Positions 37,501 to 45,076 are shown, counted from the stretch's first letter. The stretch is DNA of 64,000 bases from Bradyrhizobium sp. LMTR 3 (GCF_001693485.1 NZ_MAXC01000005.1:119090-183089), one strand, 5' to 3'. The notes: a model not told the origin generated them from the letters alone. Numbers and translations are program-made.

Positions 37501-40500
37501 GTCCTTGAGCGTGAAGATATAGGAACCGTTGGATCCGACCGTGAGCGTGAAGACCTCGCGATCGATGCCGACCTGGTAACCCGAAGTCCCGCCCTGGTTG
37601 ACGTAGCCGCGCAGCATCGTGCCGTCGGATACGATGAAGACGTCGCCGCCCTTGGAATCCAGGCCGGTGTTGACCGGGCTGTTCTGAACCGCGAGCTCGA
37701 ATGCCGGCGAATCCGGACCGTCCGCACCGAAATTGACCAGCGCGTTCAGCGCGCCTGCGGTGCCCCTGGCAACGGCCGATCCCGTGCCGGTGGTCTCGCC
37801 AGCACGGTCTGCGTCGAGATTGCGCGTCGGCAATCCGTCTTCATCCACGGCAACCGAGATCGTGGCCTCGGTGACCGTCGGGCCGTCATCCTCAAAGCGG
37901 ATCTTGCCGGAAATATCCGCCGAATCCCTCGCGGAGTCGCCGTCACCATCGGTGACCGTAACCGTGGCAAAAACCTTATTGCTTGCGATCGCAACATACT
38001 CGTCCGCGTCGCCCGTATTATTGTGTTCCAGCGAGACGTACTGGACTACTGAAACCTTGCCGGTGACCGGATCGATCGCGATCGCAAATGCCGCCGGGTC
38101 GCTTCCGCTGTTGCTCACGCCAGAGCCGAAGTCCGGCCCGTCGTAGCGGCCGACGATCAGATCGCCTTCCTTGAACAAATAGATGTTCTTGCCATCGGTG
38201 GTTTCGAGACCGGAATTAGTGCCGTTTCCACCGTTCAAAGTGAGCGAGAACACCTTGGAATTGGAGGTCGACGGACCATCGGCGCCGAAATTGGTCGAAA
38301 CCGTCAGCGCCGCGCCCTCACTCTGCGCAAATCCGATCGCGCCATCGACCTTTTGGGCGTTCGTAAGGTGCGGATCCGAGCCCTTGTGGTGAACATTGGC
38401 GAACAAATCCCTGACCGCCTGCACCGTCGTATCGTCGTCGGATGACTGAACGTCCGGCGTCTCGTCATGAACGACGGAGAAGCCGCTTGCGGTATGTACT
38501 TCGACCGACGGACCGTCATCGAGGAAGGTGATCAGCTTGCCGATATTGACTGAGTCGGACGACTTGTCGCCGTCGGAATCGGTGACGGCAAGCGTAGCAA
38601 TGATCTTGCCGTCGAGATTTTGCTGGACCGTAAGCGGGTCGTCGGGCGGCGCGTCGTTCCAATTGTGGCCGTTGTCGTTGCTCTCGTTGAAATCGCCGCG
38701 GTCGTCATGCTTGATCGAGAGATATTGAGCGACGCTGACCTTGCCGTTGGAATCAATGGCAATCGCGAACGCAACCTTACCGTCGAAGGCGCTGTTGGCG
38801 TCAGAAACCGTGCCAAGGATCAGACCGTCGGCATTGACGGAGAGCACAATCTTGCCGCCGTCGGTCACGAACAGACCGGAGTCCGTTCCGTTGCCGCCTG
38901 CCACGCTCAATGTGAACGTGTGCGGATAGGGCGGATAATCGGCGCCGATGACAGAATCGTCAATAACAACAGCGAAATCCGACCGCGCGTAGGCGATTGC
39001 GCCGTTGCCCGAATTGCCGCCATTGCTGTCGCCCGACACGTCCGGATCATCGCCGACAAGGCGCGCGCCATTGACAAAAGTTGCTTCGAGGTCGGCGAAC
39101 AGATTCCTGACGCTGTTTGACGTCGTATCGTCCGCCTGGTTGCCTGGCGTTTCGTCGACCGTGACCGAACCCCAACCAAGATCGATATCGGCATGCGGAA
39201 CGTCATCAGTCACGTTGATCGTGAACTTGCCGGTCAAGGAGATGCTATCGCCATCCTTGTCGGTGAAGGTGAGGATGGAGCCGAGGTCGATGTTGGGAAT
39301 CGAGTGCTGGACGCCATCGTCAAGCGGGCCGGAGCGCAGATCACTGTTCTGGCCGCTGCCCTCCGTATGAATCAATTCGTCATACAAGCGGAATTCGTAC
39401 GCCCCAGTCTCGGTATTCAACGTCAGCGAGAAGACCGGGTTGCCATGCGGACTTGGTTCGTTGCCCGTGATGATGATTTCGTGGGAGCCAACCGGGCCGT
39501 TTGAAATCGCATAGGTCAGCAGCTTGCCGTTCTCGCCATCGCCCTGGGCGGATTGCTTCGAGTACAATCCAAGCGCGCTCAGCTTCGCAATTGCGTCGGA
39601 CGAAAAGCCGAACGAGCCGGTCTCGTCGGCGCCGACCGAAACCAGGCCGGCCAGCGTGCCCGACACGATCGCAGCGCCAGTGGAATCCTCGGTGGTGGAG
39701 CCGTCGGCACTGCCGTCATTCGGGCTGGTCCCCTGCGACCACGGCGTGAGGATATCGTCCTCATCGACCGTGCGGGAAATCGAGGCGCCGGTCAGGACGG
39801 GGATATCGTCCTGAATCTCGATCTTGAACGTTCCTTCGTCCAGATTGATGTGGTCACCGTCACCGTCTGTGGCAACGATGAAGGCCGAAAGATCGAGCGA
39901 TGTGGTGAGGATGTTTTCGCCGTTGTCCCCGTCAGAATTATTCAGCGTCGGGTGATCGATCTGGTCCTTCAGCGTGAAGGTGTAGGAGCCATTCGCTCCA
40001 ACCGTTAGCGTAAAGACTTCGCGATCACCGTCAGAGAAGCCCGATCCGGCAACGCCGGTTTCGACATAGCCATGCAGCGTCGTGCCATCGGACACGATCA
40101 GCACATGAGCGCCCTGCGACGTCAGGCCGGAATCGACTGGCGTGTTCTGAACAGCCACCTTGAATCCGGCCGCCGCAGGTCCATCGGTGCCGAAATCGAC
40201 CAGCGAGGCCAGCGAGCCGGTAGCAACGGCCGAACCCGTTCCCCCTAGCTCTCCCGTGCGTCCAGCGTCGGCATTGTGAACTGCCAGCCCGTCTTCGTCG
40301 ACAGTGCCGATCACGCTACCCTCGCCGATCAGCACTGGACCATCGTCCTGGAAAACGATGCTGGACGTTTCGCCGCCGGCGATCTGGATCGTTGCCGAGG
40401 ACGTTGCGGTGTCGTTGTCAACGTCAGTGATGGTTGCCGTCAGCGTGATGCCGAGGCTCGCGAATACGACCCCGCCTTCACCTTGGTTAGAGCTGAGCAG

Positions 40501-42165
40501 GGTAAGGGCCTTGCTGGAATCGAAATTGTTGCCGTCCTGGCCATGGTCGATTGCCATGTATTGGTCGATCACGAGTTGACCGCCCGACAGGCTGCCTGCG
40601 TTGACGAGCGTGATGCGGATCGCGATCGGACCATTGGGATCGTTGCCGACATGACCCACGATCTCGGTGTCGCTGACCTTGAACAGATAGATGGTGTCGT
40701 CACCGTACAGGCCGCTGGGATCGGTCACCTTCAGTGTGCTGGCGACGCTACCAGACGGACCGGGGCCCCCCGTCAGCGAGAAGCTGTACTGATAGGTGGT
40801 CGACTTCTCACCGTCCGTTCCGGGATCCTTGACCACATTGAACAACGCCTGCAGAGCGCCCTGACCCTGCTCTTCGCCGCCCACGGCCGTCTTCACTTCG
40901 CCGATCGGGACGGTGCCGGTCGGATCCGGCGTCGTCGAGCCGGTATCATCAAGCGGTCCCGGGAAGCCGTCGGGGTTGGGATCAAAGCCGATAGATTCGT
41001 CGAGCGATAAAGTCGCCAGCTGCGCAGAGCCTTCGACCGGCTCGACCACCGATACGGAAATGGCCGGACCGTCATCGTCGAATGCGACGCCGATGGAATC
41101 TGTCGATACGTGCGTGACGACCACGCCGAGCGCATCGGTAACGACTTGCTGAACGAAAACAACGTCCGCGAGTTCGATCCGATCATTCGGATCGAGCGTG
41201 TTGCTGTGCTGAACGGCTTCGTATTGCGCGACGCTCAGCTTGAGGGAGACGGGATCAAGATAGAGCGCAAACGCGATTGCGCCGCCGGCGTTGGGGGTCG
41301 TGCCGTTCCCTTCACGCGCAACAATGAGATTTCCTTCCGTGAACAGGAATATCTCATTCCCGGTTGCGGTCGCTTTCAATCCGGTATCGACTCCGGCAAA
41401 TGCGGCGCCGGTCGACGTGGTCAGCACATAGGCCACCGTACCGGGACCATTGGTGCCGAAGTTGACGTTCGCCGCGGCGATTTCGGACACGGCGCTCTGC
41501 GCCCACCCAATCAGTCCGGCCTGCTGGAAGACGGCCGGCAAGAGTGGATTGGCTTGATCATCTGCGGTGAGTTGTACACCGAGCGTCTCGTCATGAACCG
41601 TCAAGACGCCCGCGAGCGTGAAGCTGCCCGAGGGCGCGACGTTCGGAGTGCCGTTGAAAATTTCGGGAGTAAGGGCGAAAGTGCCGAGCGACTCCTGTCC
41701 GAGCAGGTCGAGCGGATTGCCCGTTGCCAGCGGATCGACGGAGCTATTGCTGAAGTTCGCGCCGCTGGCTTGGGCATTCCCGCCGCCCTCGCCGGCCGCC
41801 GGCAAAATCGACTGGTCCGTGGTGATCGGAAATAGGCTTGCGAATTCGCTGACCGAAACGTCGCGCCCCGGCGCCACTTCGATAGTCAGGTTCTTCAGGG
41901 CATCATGCCTTGAATCGAAAAACGGCTCGACTGTCACGGTCGACTTGTTGTCGAACAGGATGATCAACCTATCGCCGACATGGACGAGCGTGATCTTCTC
42001 ATTCGCGATCCCTGAAAAATCGACCTTGACCTTCTGGTCGTATCCGAGATTGACGACCACCGCCTGGTCGCCCATCGGCTTCGTCAGCTTGAAAATTCGG
42101 GGAGGTGCGGAACTGTTGGCGGGGGTGGAACCGGAAAGCTGAGCGACCTGAAATTGCGCGTTCAT
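28525..42165 (-). CDS. Giant LapA/RTX-type repeat adhesin with retention module
   Basis: A 4,546-residue secreted adhesin. Residues 1-140 resemble a LapA-type N-terminal retention module and end in PAAG (122-125), a di-alanine site of the kind LapG cleaves. From about 350 to 3330 run some 13 units of 160-230 residues, most ending in DDGP or DDIP and opening with a VDEDGL-like strand (T1SS-143/DUF5801-type). Inserted are lectin- or DUF642-like domains (about 2286-2470 and 2666-2825). A von Willebrand A domain follows (about 3335-3535; metal site DRSGS at 3351), then cadherin-like units, RTX nonapeptides (about 4063-4125) and EF-hand-like loops (4310-4395). The C-terminus should carry the type I signal. 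Export by the 21.8-27.2 kb genes is inferred. Confidence 0.93.
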   Translation of the reverse strand: MNAQFQVAQLSGSTPANSSAPPRIFKLTKPMGDQAVVVNLGYDQKVKVDFSGIANEKITLVHVGDRLIILFDNKSTVTVEPFFDSRHDALKNLTIEVAPGRDVSVSEFASLFPITTDQSILPAAGEGGGNAQASGANFSNSSVDPLATGNPLDLLGQESLGTFALTPEIFNGTPNVAPSGSFTLAGVLTVHDETLGVQLTADDQANPLLPAVFQQAGLIGWAQSAVSEIAAANVNFGTNGPGTVAYVLTTSTGAAFAGVDTGLKATATGNEIFLFTEGNLIVAREGNGTTPNAGGAIAFALYLDPVSLKLSVAQYEAVQHSNTLDPNDRIELADVVFVQQVVTDALGVVVTHVSTDSIGVAFDDDGPAISVSVVEPVEGSAQLATLSLDESIGFDPNPDGFPGPLDDTGSTTPDPTGTVPIGEVKTAVGGEEQGQGALQALFNVVKDPGTDGEKSTTYQYSFSLTGGPGPSGSVASTLKVTDPSGLYGDDTIYLFKVSDTEIVGHVGNDPNGPIAIRITLVNAGSLSGGQLVIDQYMAIDHGQDGNNFDSSKALTLLSSNQGEGGVVFASLGITLTATITDVDNDTATSSATIQIAGGETSSIVFQDDGPVLIGEGSVIGTVDEDGLAVHNADAGRTGELGGTGSAVATGSLASLVDFGTDGPAAAGFKVAVQNTPVDSGLTSQGAHVLIVSDGTTLHGYVETGVAGSGFSDGDREVFTLTVGANGSYTFTLKDQIDHPTLNNSDGDNGENILTTSLDLSAFIVATDGDGDHINLDEGTFKIEIQDDIPVLTGASISRTVDEDDILTPWSQGTSPNDGSADGSTTEDSTGAAIVSGTLAGLVSVGADETGSFGFSSDAIAKLSALGLYSKQSAQGDGENGKLLTYAISNGPVGSHEIIITGNEPSPHGNPVFSLTLNTETGAYEFRLYDELIHTEGSGQNSDLRSGPLDDGVQHSIPNIDLGSILTFTDKDGDSISLTGKFTINVTDDVPHADIDLGWGSVTVDETPGNQADDTTSNSVRNLFADLEATFVNGARLVGDDPDVSGDSNGGNSGNGAIAYARSDFAVVIDDSVIGADYPPYPHTFTLSVAGGNGTDSGLFVTDGGKIVLSVNADGLILGTVSDANSAFDGKVAFAIAIDSNGKVSVAQYLSIKHDDRGDFNESNDNGHNWNDAPPDDPLTVQQNLDGKIIATLAVTDSDGDKSSDSVNIGKLITFLDDGPSVEVHTASGFSVVHDETPDVQSSDDDTTVQAVRDLFANVHHKGSDPHLTNAQKVDGAIGFAQSEGAALTVSTNFGADGPSTSNSKVFSLTLNGGNGTNSGLETTDGKNIYLFKEGDLIVGRYDGPDFGSGVSNSGSDPAAFAIAIDPVTGKVSVVQYVSLEHNNTGDADEYVAIASNKVFATVTVTDGDGDSARDSADISGKIRFEDDGPTVTEATISVAVDEDGLPTRNLDADRAGETTGTGSAVARGTAGALNALVNFGADGPDSPAFELAVQNSPVNTGLDSKGGDVFIVSDGTMLRGYVNQGGTSGYQVGIDREVFTLTVGSNGSYIFTLKDQIDHPSLNGGGGDNTENLLTTALDLSKYIIATDGDGDTVKLATGAFTIQIRDDIPIQVSGASVTATVEEDDLTNGNSGGNSVGNNEDGSSGKTVANGSLTSLFKVGADENGSFVLDSSGISALQNQNLTSHNTALSYSISGDTLTAKAGGITVFMLQIQSNGNYTFTLKDQLDHAAGNGENTVSINLSSVVRFVDYDGDGVTLSSGFTITVQDDIPVQTGASVSGAVQEDALTDANSNHQSIGNAEGGQTTVATGSLATLVSVGADEQGTFSLIANPSGLTAVTSKGAAVLYSVSGTVLTGYVDSDGTAGFSGGDRVVFTLDVQPNGNYSFTLKDQIDHLPNAPANDDNQKLILDFTGAIQFTDQDGDTIRLQGPTTTTKVTTGLTLQPGHYDTYTVGGVTFDGLTFTGTAANSFVNTAGDNAASFNVSGQGVGIGNNLIQDNQGFIFERAGTDAVSFTINGSGTGTISWVAYHGGVPVSGSAGSDSGTLTLPSDGSAVTIDPTGTFDHLVIRFDLADGDKIRVNNISYTSTTTTSGGVFTIGIEDDIPVVGPNASVTVDEDDLASGNHDTASAGDNAASVSPMTGTLNFSVGADEAGTVSFASLDGLAVVDAGNHAITAGNQALQYFWDAGTDTLYASTLTDTPSHAFATAAFKIQVNPSTGAYSFSLLGQVDHPVHDDPNVGGTQTAYEDNININLTYTVTDRDGDAVKGTLSVSIDDDMPIIGPVAAVNNLVVNGSFEQGHGLGNNQWSIYHSLAGWTSSDIGVAGPHGDVPFEVQTGNAGGVFAQDGNALIELDSDLSSGNLSGGDHYNDSGHTNTIIQQVIAGTHAGEAYELTFYYSPRPNEGNADSGSLNVLWNGQVVKSIDSTGMTAGVWQLITVSVIGTGPGDVLGFQGAGQENSLGAYIDNVSLVPVTFVDEDGLTGPLAFGSHDTQVGDNYVANTDGDANETTSTGYLNIKWGADNLDSGVDINSGSFGTLTQDHPDGVGDRSLTFANASVGVSGVSALTSMGEALVFSTNGDGTILTGVAGGRTVIEVSLSDEGAGAFRVVLKDQLDHATGNNENDIRLTFNYTATDSDGDAVNGSFTIGVDDDMPSANADTDSVSTAVQTLNFDDVVLAENGETPIASPYHGFNFIQAGVHNPPGSGPYATYAPHSGSNLAFVGEKNGVEQPGYTGTAGDPITIAHTDSSRFTALGAWFSSNGSEPMTITFSGYVNGILVSSFSQEIHQGAAGGPTYVNLSALGSVDKIVVDGPGYFGFDDFSYADNATATGNVITGVGTTNFGADVLGADGAKVTGVVGITTVTTPDGSQNFQVIGQYGTLVLNENGDYTYTRFDGSPVVANDVFTYALTDGDGDVSTATLTIGISDHGVTISGINDEDGDITVYENDLLASRGVGESAGSSPDSGNLSQNGTFTIAAADGVNSLMIDGHAIVTNGVFTATSFTTATGNTFAVTAFNGTTVSYSYTLVDNEQHASLQGNNGLPENLSVVATDSDGETATSTIKINIVDDVPTAANDIWATTVTDATVLTGLLGNDRFGADGVDTDNSPLIGQVTVTNGAHGTVVYNDNGTFTYTPDAGYTGADSFTYTIRDGDGDTSTATVTLSSVQTNSLPTAGNTSASLDDEGLPNGIAGSTFGDDLSGQAISTSGTLPHNYNTDGKATSDPINFAPMDGTPGLVGSESVTYSWNATNNTLTASSAARGAIFTVVVDGGSDNGNGNYVFTLLKPVLHDAGNNENDATVNLTYEVKDATLPAADKATGTLAITIDDDIPVAAPIVKTVTEGSSDTNILLILDRSGSMGFASGVSGYATRLDLLKAAAKELLDQYDAAGDVRVQIIKFNDSANKQGSVWLSVADAKTYIDGLTADDGTDYDEAAALAPDAFADAGKLTTSGVRNVSYFISDGQPDPVDDQVSGSELTNWVNFVNANDIVSYAIGLGSSAPSTYLDPLAYDGTGSGTDTDALIVTDLNQLQSTLSGTVNPSVSGSVIDGSIPTSFGADGGYVKSIEIGGKIYTYNPATDAITTSGSGWNAATFNATSNKLTITFTGSAGESFVIDLDDGTYVYTPPTTVAADFSRPFTYTLTDNDGDTATSTLTINVDNVNGAPVLDASDSPVIAAVNEDAPAPSGAVGTLVSALLDTAGGGFDNVTDADGPGLGIAITATNSANGTWYYSTNNGATWTAVGTVSNANALLLEADANTRLYFKPAANFNGTVTDGITFRAWDESTGTAGTKVDTSTNGGSSAFSIATDTASVNVNAVNDAPTATITPAPYSATEQTNLNLHNTGMSVGDIDAGNNVISMTLSVETGTLTVAAGNSGVNSITGNGTSSVTVTGTLAELNNLLAGTDTNGGWFGSGGTIVYNANVDAPPASTTLTLLVNDTGDTGSGGSLTATKTVTINITAVNDAPTAAADTVITNVGNNAAVVIPEWALVANDTDLDNVLDVTAVSAGTSGTTSHATGTGNGGSVTFTDDGSNLNGGNNGSFTYKATDGSATAAAVTVTIDNRPTSATTLTGGNANEILIGRSGASNALNGDNGNDVLIGNNLADTLNGGDGRDIMFGGASGDTFSIFSGESAVTIGGSGNGGTIAGYDIIKDFNVSADKLTLNGTPFAASSTAGTNGSNSDLTIGGNQVRSHAISNGIITFDDADSFSSALSLDSIQDVAAVVDYLRQNDLGGGGATVAFTATIDGVNHTYVYEQVGGNQSDNNDILVDLENVTLTSGGTSLATLIGNGRVDPIVLDLGAHGISFSSISDGVQFDINGDGAQDQTAWTADGQDGILALDLDGSGRIESGNELFTPNFSGGHFADGIAALASLDGNNDGVVDSKDQAFGDLVVWRDANHNGVSEGGELINLSDLDIKSIDLTTTPGAPIDGQTIAGVGSFTYADGTNGTFVEVDLDASLGASAPADTAHHELPHGFDQILDFGPGHGELSFPPGGLDSQGEGELMHFTTVDQPLTHEAYGDTSAAAAKMALAVIQAGGTVDAAHLQPGL

Positions 42166-42403
42166 TAGTCAAAGTACTCCGCCAAAAAATGCGTTTAATT
42201 CAAGTTTGCAAAAAATATTCCAAACTTTTGACGTATTAAGCTATTGTTAACCAGCCGGCGCGGTCAACAAAATCAATTGGTTAACCTCCGTTTTTTGCCT
42301 CGCTGTGGTAAACTTGAAACGACGGCTGCCGCCTTGAAAACGGCTTTGAAATGAGCGACTTGCCTCGAACTGACCAACATTCGCGGCCGAGCGAGGACAT
42401 CAG
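42166..42403. promoter_or_regulatory. AT-rich divergent promoter region
   Basis: A 238-base gap, clearly richer in A/T than the flanks (for example 42180-42300), separates the adhesin gene from a rightward small-protein gene. GGCGGAG stands 13 bases before the adhesin ATG. No clear operator could be named. Confidence 0.5.
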
Positions 42404-42823
42404 ATGAAGGTTTTATTGCTCACCGGCGCCCTGTTTTTCGCCGGCCTGGCAGGCTGCGCCTCGGCCCAGGAGCAGTCCCGGACGGTCGAGCGAACGGTCA
42501 AAAGCGTGCCGAACAGGGACACCCGGATCGGGGTCTACCTCAACGTGCAACCCGATTGCACATCCGGGCCACTGCCAACGATTCGACTGGTCAGCCCGCC
42601 CGCCTCCGGCAAGGTTGTCGTCAAGAACGCGAAGGTCAAGGCTACCAACTACAAGGCCTGCCTGGCACTGGAAGTGCCGGCCTATGTCGCGCTCTACAAG
42701 TCGCCCGCGGATTTCCTCGGTAATGACGTGTTGACGATTGAGGTCAAATATGCCGGCGGCCGTACGGAAATCCAGAAGATTACCGTGAACGTCATGAGTG
42801 CAGGCGGAGGACAAAAAATCTAA
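42404..42823 (+). CDS. Small exported protein, possible lipoprotein
   Basis: A 139-residue protein with a strong signal peptide (MKVLLLTGALFFAGLAGCAS). LAGC fits a lipobox with Cys18, while ASAQ at 20-23 could be a signal peptidase I site, so lipid anchoring is likely but not certain. The rest contains an all-beta-like segment (PTIRLVSPPASGKVVV, VLTIEVKYAGG) as in short periplasmic Ig-like proteins; two further Cys (about 46 and 87) could form a disulfide. It starts divergently from the adhesin gene and might be co-regulated with it. Function unknown. Confidence 0.75.
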   Translation: MKVLLLTGALFFAGLAGCASAQEQSRTVERTVKSVPNRDTRIGVYLNVQPDCTSGPLPTIRLVSPPASGKVVVKNAKVKATNYKACLALEVPAYVALYKSPADFLGNDVLTIEVKYAGGRTEIQKITVNVMSAGGGQKI

Positions 42824-43041
42824 TCGCCGCGATTTGATTGGTCAGCACCGACCCTGATGGCGGATTCGTCGGGAGATTGTCCTCAACGGGAAATCGCAAG
42901 GGCCGGGCTCGATCCAGGGTGACCAGCAGCAAACCACCGCCAAAGACACGGTCCTGCCGGTGCACAACGGATTATCAGTTTGACGGTACGGCTGATTCTT
43001 GCTCTGTTGACTGCATTCTCTTTTTTGACTTGGGGGCAGCC

Positions 43042-43425
43042 ATGCGCGCCGCATTGGGCAAATTCGTTTTGATCACAGCTTCATTGGGATTCACCGCATG
43101 GGCAAGCGCGCATCCGGCCGGCGCAGCGGACCTCGGTTTGATAACCGCTGGGCCCGGCTCAATAGGTAATTGCTCCGAATTCGTTTTCACTTGCGAGAAT
43201 GGCAGGCAGTATCCGCTCTGCCCGATTGCAACGAGCGTCGTCGGTGAAGTCGTTACCGCATCGCTGCACACGGGCAACCGCGGGGGCATTCACGTTCGGC
43301 TGGTCCCGATGGGCGTCGGCTACCGATATGCCGGGCGCGGAGTATGGCTGGACGGCTTCCGCGAGAACGCGCTGCTCAACTTCGGAAAGCACAGTCAGGT
43401 CGCATGCACGATCCAGCGCTCCTGA
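43042..43425 (+). CDS. Small secreted protein, function unknown
   Basis: A 127-residue protein with a signal peptide (RAALGKFVLITASLGFTAWASA, cut near residue 28). The mature part has four Cys (in GNCSEF, TCENG, PLCPI and QVACTI), suggesting two disulfides and an extracytoplasmic location. The ATG at 43042 is preceded by TGGGGGC; the frame's upstream extension is arginine-rich and unlikely. I do not recognise the family. Confidence 0.65.
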   Translation: MRAALGKFVLITASLGFTAWASAHPAGAADLGLITAGPGSIGNCSEFVFTCENGRQYPLCPIATSVVGEVVTASLHTGNRGGIHVRLVPMGVGYRYAGRGVWLDGFRENALLNFGKHSQVACTIQRS

Positions 43426-43470
43426 TCACGCACTGACTCCACGTAAAATCGGGGCCGAATAGGCCAGCCC

Positions 43471-43731
43471 CTACCCCTTTGTGCGGACTACGACGTGCGA
43501 AGCGCGGGGGTGCATATAGGCTTTGGACTGGACATAGCGCGCACAGTGATCGTTCCACTGGTGCAACTGCCAATTCCACTTCAAGCATCCGGATTCCACC
43601 GCAGAATCATATCCCCAATCCAGCCGATAAGGCTCATCCCCGAAGGGATAAGGACCGCTGTAAGCGCTGCTGGTTGAAAGGACCACGAGCGAAATGGCTG
43701 CGCCAGCAATTGCAAAGAACGATTTTTTCAT
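43471..43731 (-). CDS. Small secreted protein, function unknown
   Basis: An 86-residue protein with a signal peptide (KKSFFAIAGAAISLVVLSTSSAYS, cut after about residue 24). The mature part is aromatic-rich (PYPFGDEPYRLDWGY, CLKWNWQLHQWNDHC) with two Cys that could pair. This Trp/Tyr-rich short secreted type is common in Bradyrhizobium as far as I recall. The ATG at 43731 has GGGGTTCTT before it. It is convergent with the preceding small gene. Confidence 0.65.
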   Translation of the reverse strand: MKKSFFAIAGAAISLVVLSTSSAYSGPYPFGDEPYRLDWGYDSAVESGCLKWNWQLHQWNDHCARYVQSKAYMHPRASHVVVRTKG

Positions 43732-44263
43732 AAGAACCCCGATCTGGAGCGCACACGCCGAAGAGTGCCAAATGGCTTCAAGCTTATCAAGCGACAAGCA
43801 GTGGTTTGACCGCGGTTTGCCGCCGGTCCGACGCAACTCTTGTTCTGCTCCTGATTGATATCGCCCCCGCCTATCATCTTCGGCCGATTGAACGCCCGAG
43901 GATCATTCCAGCAAACGCGCCAACTAACCCGCAATGTGCGGTCTCACTTTGTCGCTCTTGCCCAGAATTGCGCAGGGCTTAGATTTTATCACAACATGCG
44001 GCCAGTAACGTTGCGGGATCAATTGTTCATCGGTGCTGCAGGCTTTCGTTGCGGCTCGACTTCGACCGCGATAGCAGAGAGAAAGCTGCCTCGGACTCCC
44101 CTCTGCATTACCTCGCGCGCCAAAACGTCAATAAAGGACGCAAACCATCGTTGCGAGCTATATCACCAGATGCACGCGAGGTGGCCTCTGGATTGTCCAT
44201 TCCATCTTAACGGCGGTCGAAGGCGGTGATCGCAGCGGCGGATTCTGAGCCCAGTGCACGGAT
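43732..44263. other. Intergenic region, nothing recognised
   Basis: About 530 bases between two leftward small genes. The longest frames give no protein-like composition, and no repeat or RNA structure was recognised. Confidence 0.5.
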
Positions 44264-44482
44264 TCATGTCGATGAAGTATCTCGATCTCGAAAGCGTCGA
44301 TACCTAGTTGGGAGCGGCTCGGCCGGCACTTCGTTTTCTCCCAGAATATCCGCGACCAGTTCATCCTTAACGACCTTCTCCATCACAGCCCGCACAAGTC
44401 GCGTACGCGAGACACCGCGCTGCTTTGCAGCCGCCTGGAGATATTCAACTTCCAACGGGATCACGATATTCTTGATGGTCAC
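44264..44482 (-). CDS. Orphan ribbon-helix-helix-like small protein
   Basis: A 72-residue protein with a strand-helix-helix look: TIKNIVIPLEVEYLQAAAKQRGVSRTRLVRAVMEKVV, where a short beta strand is followed by two helices as in CopG/Arc repressors and many antitoxins. It starts at GTG with GAGGA about seven bases upstream. No toxin-like partner is recognised next to it, although such proteins often repress their own operon. The Arg-rich end (RYRRFRDRD) could bind nucleic acid. Antitoxin remnant or stand-alone regulator are both possible. Confidence 0.55.
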   Translation of the reverse strand: MTIKNIVIPLEVEYLQAAAKQRGVSRTRLVRAVMEKVVKDELVADILGENEVPAEPLPTRYRRFRDRDTSST

Positions 44483-45076
44483 AGCCAGTCCTCGATGCTC
44501 CTTTGCTTTACTGGTCTGCTCTGCTGACTAGCAATCTTGGCAAGAATAGGAGGGGACAACGGCAACCGTCGCCTTTCTGCTTTGCGCTGCGCTCATATGC
44601 ATGGAAACGTACATAGACAGTTAAACTGAAATAAACGGCTGCGAACGATCAACTCACCCGTTGGCATTTTCTGCGCGCATTCAACAATGTGGCTCAGGTA
44701 AATGCCGCAACTAGTTTGCGCCGGCTATCGGGGGCCCACAATAAATGCGCCCTGATTTGTTATCTCCGTACTCGATCGCGCTCTGTGTAACCGATCTCGA
44801 GACCACCTTTATCCAGCCTGTTCGCGATTTATCAGACATGCCGCTACATCTTTCTGCGGAAACGGCTCGCCGGCCAAATGGATGCACTGCAAGCGAGTGT
44901 TCATTCAGCTTAACGCAATCATTTAATTGGTGAGCAGCTTGGCTAACTTTACATAATCTATGTAACCATATTAGATTGACGCCGAAATTTAATCGCGAGC
45001 GAACTGCGAACGCAGTAGAATTGCATGCCTGCGCGCCATTCCGTTCCGTCCGCAGGTCTTGAGCCAGGAAGACTTA
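44483..45076. other. Intergenic region upstream of the CobW-type gene
   Basis: About 590 bases without a supported gene. It becomes AT-rich from about 44920 to 44995 and contains the palindrome at 44949-44965, so its right end is probably the promoter of the GTPase gene. Confidence 0.5.
44949..44965. promoter_or_regulatory. Palindrome TTACATA-N3-TATGTAA
   Basis: A perfect 7-base inverted repeat with a three-base centre (ATC), 112 bases before the ATG of the CobW-family gene in an AT-rich stretch. Zinc-responsive Zur sites are AT-rich palindromes often found upstream of such genes, but the sequence does not match a Zur consensus I can state, so the factor is open. Confidence 0.4.

Noticed and set aside
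28627..41835. Many long open frames on the plus strand opposite the adhesin gene (up to about 390 codons)
   Set aside because: They are antisense shadows of a highly biased repeat gene; none has a recognisable domain, ribosome site or normal composition.
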